DNA from: Pseudomonas sp.
GTDB lineage: Bacteria; Pseudomonadota; Gammaproteobacteria; Pseudomonadales; Pseudomonadaceae
DNA: 6,769 bases
NCBI GenBank assembly: GCA_026398835.1
Contig: JAPLSD010000186.1
Coordinates: 1-6,769, forward strand
Direction: 5' to 3'
The notes under the pieces were generated by a model. The model made no database searches. It worked only from the letters and a program-made list of their open reading frames with translations, and was not told the DNA's origin. A program made the position numbers and the translations under genes. Numbering within the stretch: the stretch's first letter is position 1; each line of letters starts with the position of its first letter. Positions 1 through 6,182 of the stretch are shown piece after piece.

Positions 1-1152
1 GCAGCGTTTCGCTCCTCGTTGGTCGAGCGGCTGCCCGCAGCAATCGTCATGGACGTCGACTTCTGTGGTACCGGCATGGGGTTGAAACTGGCGGCCGAAG
101 CCCAGGAAGGCCTTGAGCACAAACTGCCACTGCTGTTCTTCAGTCTGCTCGAAACCGACACCCCGACCCGTCTCGCGGCCGTGCGTGCCGGCGGCCAGGA
201 ATTTCTGACGGGCACCCTCGAAGCCTCGAGCCTGCTGGAAAAAATCGAAGTCCTGACCTGCGTCGCCCAATACGAACCGTACAAAGTGCTGATCATCGAT
301 GATTCACGCGCTCAGGCGTTGCACACCGAACGCCTGCTCAACAGCGCCGGGATTGTCACCCGCACCCTGATCGAGCCGATTCAAGCGATGGCCGAATTGG
401 CGGACTTCCAGCCAGACCTGATCATCCTCGACATGTACATGCCGGCCTGCACCGGTACGGAACTTGCCAAGGTGATCCGCCACAACGACCGTTATGTCAG
501 CGTGCCAATCATCTATCTGTCGGCCGAAGACGATCTGGACAAGCAGCTCGACGCCATGAGCGAAGGCGGTGACGACTTCCTGACCAAGCCGATCAAGCCG
601 CGCCACCTGATCACCACCGTGCGCAACCGCGCAGCCCGAGCGCGCAATCTCAAGGCGCGGATGGTCCGCGACAGCCTGACCGGCCTGTACAACCACACCC
701 ATATCCTGCAACTGCTCGAAGACTGCAGTTTCCGCGCCCGTCGCGAAAGTAAGCCATTGAGCTTTGCGATGCTCGACATCGACCACTTCAAACGGGTCAA
801 CGACAGCCACGGCCACCCCATGGGCGACCGCGTGATCAAGAGCCTGGCGCTGTTCCTCAAGCAACGCCTGCGCAAGACCGACTTCATCGGGCGCTATGGC
901 GGCGAAGAGTTCGCCATTGTAATGCCGGACACCGATGTCGAATCGGCCTACAAAGTGCTCAATGAAATCCGTCAACGCTTTGCCGAGATTCACTACCCAG
1001 CGCAACCTCAGGATCTCTGGTGCACCTTCAGCGCCGGCGTTGTAGCACTGCGCGAGGATTCCGACAGCCTGATGATGGCCAGCCAGGCAGACGAAGCGTT
1101 GTACTGCGCCAAGCATGCCGGGCGAAATCGTGTGCATGTGGCTCCGCAATAA
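1..1152 (+). CDS. gcbA: Response regulator / diguanylate cyclase, GcbA-type (5' partial)
   Basis: Cytoplasmic enzyme expected to make cyclic di-GMP from two GTP. The frame is open from base 1, so the true start lies outside the window; 383 codons are visible. Domain order: the end of a first receiver, a complete second receiver (about 283-640), then a GGDEF domain (about 660-1149). In the second receiver the acidic pair (298-303), phospho-acceptor Asp (430-432, in LIILDMYMP) and conserved Lys (586-588, in LTKPIKP) are all present. The GGDEF domain has the DSLTGLYN entry motif, the metal-site stretch MLDIDHFKRVND, the catalytic GGEEF (898-912) and an inhibitory RxxD I-site (RKTD, 871-882) exactly five residues before it. 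It therefore looks active and subject to product inhibition. The first receiver is degenerate: Asp is kept (52-54) but Lys is replaced by Gly (211-213). The name GcbA (PA4843 in P. aeruginosa, a biofilm-promoting cyclase in P. fluorescens) rests on architecture and on the downstream gene order. The enzyme class is near certain; the symbol is likely. Confidence 0.93.
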   Translation, partial: AAFRSSLVERLPAAIVMDVDFCGTGMGLKLAAEAQEGLEHKLPLLFFSLLETDTPTRLAAVRAGGQEFLTGTLEASSLLEKIEVLTCVAQYEPYKVLIIDDSRAQALHTERLLNSAGIVTRTLIEPIQAMAELADFQPDLIILDMYMPACTGTELAKVIRHNDRYVSVPIIYLSAEDDLDKQLDAMSEGGDDFLTKPIKPRHLITTVRNRAARARNLKARMVRDSLTGLYNHTHILQLLEDCSFRARRESKPLSFAMLDIDHFKRVNDSHGHPMGDRVIKSLALFLKQRLRKTDFIGRYGGEEFAIVMPDTDVESAYKVLNEIRQRFAEIHYPAQPQDLWCTFSAGVVALREDSDSLMMASQADEALYCAKHAGRNRVHVAPQ

Positions 1153-1156
1153 AAGC

Positions 1157-1171
1157 AAAGTGCCACTTTTT
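1157..1171 (+). terminator. Weak possible terminator after gcbA
   Basis: A 5-bp A/T-rich stem (AAAGT, loop GCC, ACTTT) is followed by two more T. It lies five bases after the gcbA stop codon. The stem is short and weak, so read-through into ctpL is plausible. No better hairpin is visible between the two genes. Confidence 0.2.
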
Positions 1172-1189
1172 CATCGGAATCCACCGAGC

Positions 1190-1207
1190 CAGTCATAAGG
1201 CTGTAAT
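1190..1207 (+). promoter_or_regulatory. PhoB box upstream of ctpL
   Basis: CAGTCATAAGGCTGTAAT is two direct 7-base half-sites (CAGTCAT and CTGTAAT) separated by four bases, giving the 11-base period of PhoB sites. By eye it matches the classical CTGTCAT-N4-CTGTCAT pattern of the E. coli pstS promoter at 14 of 18 positions. A third, weaker unit in the same 11-base register (ACGCAAT, 1212-1218) follows. The site is 51 bases before the ctpL start, which fits activation by PhoB under phosphate starvation. P. aeruginosa ctpL is known to be phosphate-responsive. Confidence 0.72.
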
Positions 1208-1217
1208 AGAAACGCAA

Positions 1218-1223
1218 TAACTT
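1218..1223 (+). promoter_or_regulatory. Candidate -10 element of ctpL promoter
   Basis: TAACTT keeps the most conserved -10 positions (T1, A2, T6) and begins 10 bases after the PhoB box. That is the usual spacing in PhoB-dependent promoters, where the box takes the place of the -35. It implies a start near 1230 and a leader of about 28 bases. The hexamer itself is weak, as expected for an activator-dependent promoter. Confidence 0.4.
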
Positions 1224-1258
1224 CAGGCACTTACCATTCTGTCGTTGGTAGACCCTCG

Positions 1259-3220
1259 ATGCGCCTGAAGCTGCTGACCAATCTCAACACCCTCCTGTTA
1301 GTCGCCGTTTGCCTCGCACTCGGTGCCACGCTCTGGTGGTCGCAACAGGCGCTGGAGCGACCCTATCTGTTGATGGAACGTTACCTGGGGCTGTCACAAC
1401 AGTTCCAGAATCAGGTGGCGCGCAATATTGAAGACTACCTGGCCAGTGGCGACGCCCTACGCTTGAGTGCGGCCAGCCAATCGCTCGAAACGCTGCAGAA
1501 AGAACTCGGCGAGTTGCCTGCCGACCTGGCGCAAAGCCTGCGCCCAAGCCTTTCGAGCCTGGATGACTTCAGCAAGACCGATCTGCTGGCTGCCGGCAAA
1601 CTCGCCGGTGATCCACAAGCATTGTTGCTCCAGGCCGAACGTGAGCTGGGCGCCAACCTGGAACAGCTCAGCCAATACGCCACGGGCGCCAACAACCCGA
1701 ATACCGCCGGTTATCTGCCGTCATTGCTGGCGGCGTCGCAGCATCTGGCCAAACTGTCGCTGGCCCGGGACAAATTGGTCAGCAGCGGTCGCAGCGAGCT
1801 GGCGGCGGATGTCGAGCGTGAAGTCGCCAGCATCCGCACCCAGGCGGAACAACTCGAAGCCCTGCCCCTGTTGGGCGTCACGGCCAGTAGCGAATCGAAC
1901 ACCGACGACTACTCCGCCATGATGGGGCTGGCGAACACTGAAAAAAGCGTCGCCGAAGATACTGGCATCGGTCTCAAGCGCGAACTCAATAGCCTGCTGA
2001 CGCGTTACCCAGCCGAACTGAGCCGCACGCGAGAGCAGATCCAGAAACGCGCCGACCTCAGCGCCGCCACTCACCTCAAAATCACTGCGGTGCAGCAGGC
2101 AATTTCCGGTCTGGAGCCGGCCGTTCGCGCCCAGCACGGGCAAATTCAGGGGGAAGTGCGGATCATCCAGGGGCTGATGATCGGCCTGATCCTGTTGATC
2201 GCCTTGCTCATCGATACCTTGCAACGACGTCTGGCCCGAGTGCTGACCAACCTGGCGCCGGCCTTGTCGACCTGGGCCGAAGGCGATTTCAGCCGGGATA
2301 TCCAGCTGGGCGCCACCAACCGCGAGCTGCACGATATTGAAGAGTCACTGAATCGGCTGCGGGCGTATCTGGTTGATCTGGTGGGAACCATCCGGCAAAA
2401 CGCCGAACAGGTCGCCGGCAGCAGCCGCGCCTTGGCCGAATTGAGCAGCGGTCTGCACAGCGGCGCCGAACGCCAAGTCGGGGACACCGCACAAATTCGC
2501 GACTCATTGGGCGAACTGGAGGCCACTATTCAGCAGGTAGCTGGCGATGCCAGCCAGGCTGCCGACGCCAGCCGTTACGCCGGGCTTGCGGTCGAGCACG
2601 GTCAGAAAGTGATAGGGCTGAGTCTCACGGGATTGCACGCCTTGGTGGGCGAGGTGCAAGGCAACGCGCAGATGATCGAACACTTGGCCGAAGAGTCGGC
2701 GACTATTGGCGGCGTGCTCACGGTCATCCGATCTATCGCCGATCAGACCAATCTGCTGGCATTGAACGCCGCCATCGAAGCCGCCCGCGCAGGAGAGATG
2801 GGTCGAGGGTTTGCGGTAGTCGCTGAAGAAGTCCGCTCTCTGGCGCAACGCACCGCCGGCGCCACCGCCGAGATCCAGACGCTGATCGCCGGCTTGCAAA
2901 TGGCCGCCCGGCAATCGGTAGAAGGCATGCGCGCGCAGGTCGAACACGCCGAAGCGACCGCCAATCAGGCACAAGCGGCCGACGGTGCTCTGGATGAAAT
3001 CGTCGGAGCGATCCAGACCATTTCCGACACCGCCGTGCGGATCGCCGATGTCACCGCCCAACAGAGCGGCGCTGTCAGTGAAATCCGCGATCACAGTGAG
3101 CGGATTCACCAATTGGGTGGGGATAACTTGCTGAGGATTGGTGAAGGACGCAGCCAGGGTGAGCATTTATTGGCGTTGGGCGGGCAGTTGCATACAGCTG
3201 TTCAGGCATTTCGCGTCTGA
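1259..3220 (+). CDS. ctpL: Methyl-accepting chemotaxis protein, CtpL-type (phosphate taxis)
   Basis: Inner-membrane chemoreceptor of 653 residues that signals through CheW/CheA. Layout: short cytoplasmic N-terminus, TM1 (about 9-28), a large periplasmic sensor of about 275 residues (29-302), TM2 (about 303-319), HAMP (about 320-375) and the coiled-coil signalling domain. The conserved hairpin tip (about 493-526, including [16 protein letters not shown] and [13 protein letters not shown]) is intact. The sensor is all-helical in appearance and too long for a single four-helix bundle, which fits the helical bimodular (HBM) type. In P. aeruginosa, CtpL is reported to sense inorganic phosphate indirectly through the phosphate-binding protein PstS; specificity here is inferred from gene order and the PhoB box upstream. 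The C-terminus (VQAFRV) carries no CheR/CheB tethering pentapeptide. The only good start is the ATG at 1259, which places TM1 at the N-terminus; the Shine-Dalgarno is poor (GGTAG at 1246-1250). Receptor identity is certain; the ctpL symbol is likely. Confidence 0.95.
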   Translation: MRLKLLTNLNTLLLVAVCLALGATLWWSQQALERPYLLMERYLGLSQQFQNQVARNIEDYLASGDALRLSAASQSLETLQKELGELPADLAQSLRPSLSSLDDFSKTDLLAAGKLAGDPQALLLQAERELGANLEQLSQYATGANNPNTAGYLPSLLAASQHLAKLSLARDKLVSSGRSELAADVEREVASIRTQAEQLEALPLLGVTASSESNTDDYSAMMGLANTEKSVAEDTGIGLKRELNSLLTRYPAELSRTREQIQKRADLSAATHLKITAVQQAISGLEPAVRAQHGQIQGEVRIIQGLMIGLILLIALLIDTLQRRLARVLTNLAPALSTWAEGDFSRDIQLGATNRELHDIEESLNRLRAYLVDLVGTIRQNAEQVAGSSRALAELSSGLHSGAERQVGDTAQIRDSLGELEATIQQVAGDASQAADASRYAGLAVEHGQKVIGLSLTGLHALVGEVQGNAQMIEHLAEESATIGGVLTVIRSIADQTNLLALNAAIEAARAGEMGRGFAVVAEEVRSLAQRTAGATAEIQTLIAGLQMAARQSVEGMRAQVEHAEATANQAQAADGALDEIVGAIQTISDTAVRIADVTAQQSGAVSEIRDHSERIHQLGGDNLLRIGEGRSQGEHLLALGGQLHTAVQAFRV

Positions 3221-3273
3221 GATTCAGGTCCATGATCGTTCCCCCTCTTCCTGCACACCCCGCCTCACTCCGC

Positions 3274-3279
3274 TATCAT
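3274..3279 (+). promoter_or_regulatory. Candidate -10 element of dsbD promoter
   Basis: TATCAT matches the sigma-70 -10 consensus at 5 of 6 positions. The -35 region is poor: CTGCAC at 3251-3256 gives a 17-base spacer but few matches. If used, transcription would begin near 3286, giving a leader of about 22 bases before the ATG at 3308. It would also exclude the upstream in-frame ATG at 3278, which overlaps this hexamer. The preceding 3240-3272 is strikingly pyrimidine-rich on the + strand. Confidence 0.4.
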
Positions 3280-3298
3280 GCGCACACGTCCAATACGC

Positions 3299-3302
3299 GA
3301 GA
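3299..3302 (+). promoter_or_regulatory. Shine-Dalgarno deciding the dsbD start
   Basis: GAGA, five bases before the ATG at 3308, is the only Shine-Dalgarno-like stretch near either candidate start. The sequence before the ATG at 3278 (CACTCCGCTATC) has none. This supports the shorter protein, which then begins directly with a standard signal peptide. Confidence 0.45.
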
Positions 3303-3307
3303 TCGCT

Positions 3308-5092
3308 ATGCGCCGTCTGCTCTGCCTGATGCTGTTATTGCTCGCCCTGCCGGTGACTGCCGCCGGGCTGCTGGACAGTCGTCCCAGTTCGACCCTGGGC
3401 TCGATCAATAACAGCGCCGATTTCCTGCCGGTACGCGAAGCTTTTCAACTGAGTCTGGTAGAAAGCACCCCGCAATCGATCAAGCTGCGCTTCGTCGCCA
3501 CCGAAGGCTATTACCTCTACCGCCATCGTTTTCAGTTCCGCACCGAGCCTGCCGACGTCACGCTGGGTGCCGCGCAATTGCCTCAGGGCGAGAAAAAACA
3601 CGATGAGTATTTCGGCGACGTCGAGGTCTACCACGGCATTCTCGATGTAGAACTACCGCGCACGACTGGCGATCAACGCGCCCTTACCCTGGCCGTCACG
3701 TATCAAGGCTGTGCCGATAAAGGCCTGTGCTACCCGCCAGAAACCGAGCGACTGAGCATCGATGGCAATTCCTCTTCAGTGATCGGTGCCCACACGCCGG
3801 CAACCGGCGACCAGACGCACTGGAACTGGCGAGAATTGGCGCTGTTCTTTCTCGCAGGGTTAGGCCTGACCTTTACCCCTTGCGTGCTGCCAATGCTCCC
3901 AATCCTCTCCGGCGTGGTGCTGCGTGGTCAGGTTGGCGGCTTGCGAGGTTTCAATCTGTCGCTGGCTTACGTGCTGCCAATGGCGATCTGCTTCGCTTTG
4001 CTCGGCGCGCTGATGGGAATGTTCGGTGCCCAACTGAATCTCCAGGCACGCCTGCAATCAGCCTGGGTGTTGGTGCCGTTCGCACTATTTTTCGTGGTGT
4101 TTGCCCTGGCCATGTTTGGCATCTTCGAACTGAAACTGCCCCACGCCATCAGCAGTCGTCTGGACCGTGTGGCCAACCGCACCGAAGGCGGTTCCTTGTG
4201 GGGCGCAGCAGTATTGGGCGTGGTGTCGAGCCTGTTGGTTTCACCCTGCGTCTCGGCACCATTGGCCGGCGCTCTGCTCTATATAAGCGCCAGTGGTGAT
4301 GCGTTGGGCGGCGCACTGAAACTCTTCGTGCTGGGCCTGGGCATGGGCGCGCCATTGTTGCTCGTCGCCACTGGTGGAGCGGCCTGGCTGCCAAAAAGCG
4401 GCTCATGGCTGATCTACGTTAAAAATGCCATCGGCGTTCTGCTGCTGGGGCTGGCGGTCGGCTTGCTGAGTCGAGTGCTGCCAGGTCAGATCACCTTGCT
4501 GCTGATCGGTTTGCTGGCGGCCGGTGTCGGACTGTTTCTCGGCGCACTGGAGTTCATCTACAAGGCACCGCGACAGCGCCTGGCGCAGTTATTGGGGTTG
4601 TTTCTGTTGTTCTATGCGCTGGTCTGCTGGTACGGCGCGCTCAGCGGTCAGACCGATCCGTTGAGTCCGATCGGTGGGTCACTGGCGGTCAATTCGGCCG
4701 GCGGCGCACACGCTCAAAGCGCCAGCGGATGGCAGACCATCAGTACCCCCGCAGAGTTGGATCGCGCCCTCGCCGAAGCCAAAACTGCCGGCACCCCGCT
4801 GCTGCTCGACTGGTACGCCGACTGGTGCATCAGCTGCAAAGTCATCGAACATGAGGTGCTTAACGACAGCAATGTCGTTGAACGACTTAAAGGCTATCGA
4901 CTGATTCGCTTCGACATGACCGCCAGCAACCACGAACAACGCGCCCTGCTCGACCGTTACAAACTGTTCGGGCCACCCGCGCTGATGTTTTTCGGCAAGG
5001 ACGGCGTCGAACGCAGAGACGTGAGAGTGATCGGCGAGATCAATGCAGCGGACTTCGCCGAACGTGTCGCCAAAGCGAATGACCACATTTAA
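3308..5092 (+). CDS. dsbD: Thiol:disulfide interchange protein DsbD
   Basis: Inner-membrane reductant conductor that passes electrons from cytoplasmic thioredoxin to periplasmic partners such as DsbC and the cytochrome c maturation thioredoxin. From the ATG at 3308 it has 594 residues. A signal peptide (MRRLLCLMLLLLALPVTAA) precedes the N-terminal immunoglobulin-like domain with Cys135 and Cys141 (GCADKGLC). The central domain of about eight membrane helices (about 175-455) carries Cys192 (TPCVLP) and Cys314 (SPCVSAP). A polar linker leads to a C-terminal thioredoxin domain with Cys507 and Cys510 (WCISCK). All three redox pairs of the family are therefore intact. An upstream in-frame ATG at 3278 would add ten residues before the signal peptide, has no Shine-Dalgarno and overlaps a likely -10. 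The chosen ATG has GAGA (3299-3302) five bases ahead. The gene stands 87 bases after ctpL with no functional tie to it. Pseudomonas often carries a second dsbD elsewhere; by gene order this is the copy called dipZ (PA4845). Confidence 0.95.
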   Translation: MRRLLCLMLLLLALPVTAAGLLDSRPSSTLGSINNSADFLPVREAFQLSLVESTPQSIKLRFVATEGYYLYRHRFQFRTEPADVTLGAAQLPQGEKKHDEYFGDVEVYHGILDVELPRTTGDQRALTLAVTYQGCADKGLCYPPETERLSIDGNSSSVIGAHTPATGDQTHWNWRELALFFLAGLGLTFTPCVLPMLPILSGVVLRGQVGGLRGFNLSLAYVLPMAICFALLGALMGMFGAQLNLQARLQSAWVLVPFALFFVVFALAMFGIFELKLPHAISSRLDRVANRTEGGSLWGAAVLGVVSSLLVSPCVSAPLAGALLYISASGDALGGALKLFVLGLGMGAPLLLVATGGAAWLPKSGSWLIYVKNAIGVLLLGLAVGLLSRVLPGQITLLLIGLLAAGVGLFLGALEFIYKAPRQRLAQLLGLFLLFYALVCWYGALSGQTDPLSPIGGSLAVNSAGGAHAQSASGWQTISTPAELDRALAEAKTAGTPLLLDWYADWCISCKVIEHEVLNDSNVVERLKGYRLIRFDMTASNHEQRALLDRYKLFGPPALMFFGKDGVERRDVRVIGEINAADFAERVAKANDHI

Positions 5093-5104
5093 TACGCAGG
5101 TCAT
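5079..5104 (+). repeat. 6-bp inverted repeat across the dsbD stop codon
   Basis: ATGACC (5079-5084) and GGTCAT (5099-5104) are perfect inverted copies separated by 14 bases, with half-site centres 20 bases apart (about two helical turns). There is no T-run after it, so it is not an intrinsic terminator. Repeats of this size do occur by chance, and I assign no function. Confidence 0.3.
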
Positions 5105-5150
5105 ATATTTCGCGCAAACATCGGGCATCGTGCTGGCTATTGCAGAGAAC

Positions 5151-5180
5151 TGGACAGTCACAAAGGCTTTGCGGCATAGT
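5151..5180 (+). promoter_or_regulatory. Candidate promoter for aroQ-accB-accC
   Basis: TGGACA (5151-5156, 5 of 6 to the -35 consensus) is separated by 18 bases from CATAGT (5175-5180, 4 of 6 to the -10 consensus). Initiation near 5187 would give a leader of about 37 bases. Between the two boxes sits a small palindrome, CAAAGGCTTTG (5161-5171), in a position where a repressor could act. A rival -10-like TATATT lies at 5104-5109 but has a poor -35. The 131-base gap after dsbD, compared with the much tighter spacing downstream, also argues for a promoter here. Confidence 0.4.
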
Positions 5181-5223
5181 CGCCGGGTTCTGACAACTGC
5201 ACATAGATAACAAGGAACAGCAG

Positions 5224-5679
5224 ATGGCGACCCTACTGGTTTTGCACGGCCCCAACCTGAACCTGCTCGGCACCCGCGAACCGGGCGTCTACGGTGCGGT
5301 AACCCTGGCTCAAATCAATCAAGATCTGGAACAGCGGGCCCGTAATGCCGGCCATCATTTGCTCTACCTGCAAAGCAACGCCGAGTACGAATTGATCGAC
5401 CGCATCCATGCCGCACGCGGCGAAGGTGTGGACTTCATTTTGATCAATCCAGCAGCTTTTACGCATACAAGCGTCGCATTACGTGACGCGCTGCTGGCGG
5501 TGAGCATCCCATTCATCGAAGTGCATTTGTCAAACGTGCACAAACGCGAACCTTTCCGCCATCACTCTTACTTCTCCGACGTTGCGGTGGGAGTGATCTG
5601 CGGCCTTGGCGCCAGCGGTTATCGACTGGCCCTGGAGGCCGCCCTGGAACAGCTTGAACAACAAGCTAAACGCCCCTGA
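5224..5679 (+). CDS. aroQ: 3-dehydroquinate dehydratase, type II
   Basis: Cytoplasmic shikimate-pathway enzyme converting 3-dehydroquinate to 3-dehydroshikimate by trans elimination. At 151 residues it is the usual length of the dodecameric type II family. The N-terminal motif [13 protein letters not shown] (8-20) is followed by the catalytic Tyr23. The substrate-binding Asn75 and His81 lie in the stretch [10 protein letters not shown], the catalytic His101 in IEVHLSN, and Arg112 in the [11 protein letters not shown] motif. All expected active-site residues are present. The start at 5224 has a strong Shine-Dalgarno (AAGGAA, 5212-5217) six bases ahead. The accB start is 24 bases after the stop, so co-transcription is likely. 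By gene order it corresponds to aroQ1 of P. aeruginosa; Pseudomonas genomes often hold further aroQ copies. Confidence 0.97.
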   Translation: MATLLVLHGPNLNLLGTREPGVYGAVTLAQINQDLEQRARNAGHHLLYLQSNAEYELIDRIHAARGEGVDFILINPAAFTHTSVALRDALLAVSIPFIEVHLSNVHKREPFRHHSYFSDVAVGVICGLGASGYRLALEAALEQLEQQAKRP

Positions 5680-5703
5680 CCGACCCTTGGGAGTTGATGA
5701 TTC

Positions 5704-6165
5704 ATGGATATCCGTAAAGTTAAGAAACTGATCGAACTGCTGGAAGAATCCGGTATCGACGAGCTCGAGATCAAGGAAGGCGAAGAATCCGTACGGATCA
5801 GCCGTCACAGCAAAACCCCTGCACAACAGTTTTACGCACCCGCTCCGATGGCCGCTCCGGCTCCGGTTGCCGCGCCAGTCGCCGCTGCTCCAGTGGCCGC
5901 CGCTGAAGCCCCGGCAGCACCGAAACTCAACGGCACCGTAGTTCTGTCGCCGATGGTCGGTACTTTCTACCGCACCCCGGCACCGACTTCGCCAGCCTTC
6001 GTTGAAGTTGGCCAGAGCGTGAAGAAAGGCGACACCATCTGCATCGTTGAAGCGATGAAAATGATGAACCACATCCAGGCCGAAGTCAGCGGTGTGATCG
6101 AATCCATCCTGGTAGAAAACGGCCAGCCGGTTGAGTACGACCAACCGCTGTTCACCATCGTTTGA
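5704..6165 (+). CDS. accB: Acetyl-CoA carboxylase biotin carboxyl carrier protein (BCCP)
   Basis: Carrier subunit of acetyl-CoA carboxylase, the first committed step of fatty acid synthesis. Its covalently bound biotin shuttles between the biotin carboxylase AccC and the carboxyltransferase AccAD. It has 153 residues, close to the 156 of E. coli. An N-terminal segment of about 38 residues ([20 protein letters not shown]...) leads into an Ala/Pro-rich flexible linker (about 39-77). The biotinyl domain (about 78-153) carries the biotin acceptor Lys119 in EAMKMMN (Lys codon 6058-6060). The bacterial 'thumb' insertion ([22 protein letters not shown]) is present, which separates this from other biotinyl and lipoyl domains. 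GGGAG (5689-5693) lies ten bases before the ATG, a slightly long spacing. The start is fixed by the conserved MDIRK N-terminus. Biotin attachment would be by BirA, encoded elsewhere. Confidence 0.98.
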   Translation: MDIRKVKKLIELLEESGIDELEIKEGEESVRISRHSKTPAQQFYAPAPMAAPAPVAAPVAAAPVAAAEAPAAPKLNGTVVLSPMVGTFYRTPAPTSPAFVEVGQSVKKGDTICIVEAMKMMNHIQAEVSGVIESILVENGQPVEYDQPLFTIV

Positions 6166-6182
6166 ACCGCGGAGAGCCAACG

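Noticed and set aside
304..1158. Long open frame on the - strand opposite gcbA
   Set aside because: It lies wholly antisense to a gene with clear receiver and GGDEF motifs. Its protein shows no recognisable domain and is explained by GC-rich codon bias.
1150..1180. Possible flagellar sigma (FliA) promoter ahead of the chemoreceptor gene
   Set aside because: AATAAAAG resembles part of a FliA -35, but no GCCGATAA-like -10 follows at the right spacing. The PhoB box explains the region better.
2504..3166. Open frame of 220 codons on the - strand opposite the chemoreceptor signalling domain
   Set aside because: The + strand here encodes the highly conserved receptor hairpin. The antisense product has a low-complexity composition typical of shadow frames.
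3727..4299. Open frame of 190 codons on the + strand inside dsbD
   Set aside because: It is a +1-type shadow within the dsbD membrane domain. The dsbD frame is continuous and carries the conserved cysteines, so this is not a frameshifted gene.
5172..5186. Small hairpin CGGC-ATAGTC-GCCG before aroQ
   Set aside because: It has only four base pairs and no T-run, and it overlaps the candidate -10. It is too weak to call as a terminator or riboswitch.
5820..5930. Repetitive Ala/Pro codons in accB that look like a short tandem repeat
   Set aside because: This is the normal flexible linker of BCCP. The nucleotide repeat is imperfect and explained by amino acid composition.
5530..6180. Open frame of 216 codons on the - strand across aroQ and accB
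   Set aside because: It spans two certain genes on the other strand and has no domain or credible ribosome binding site.
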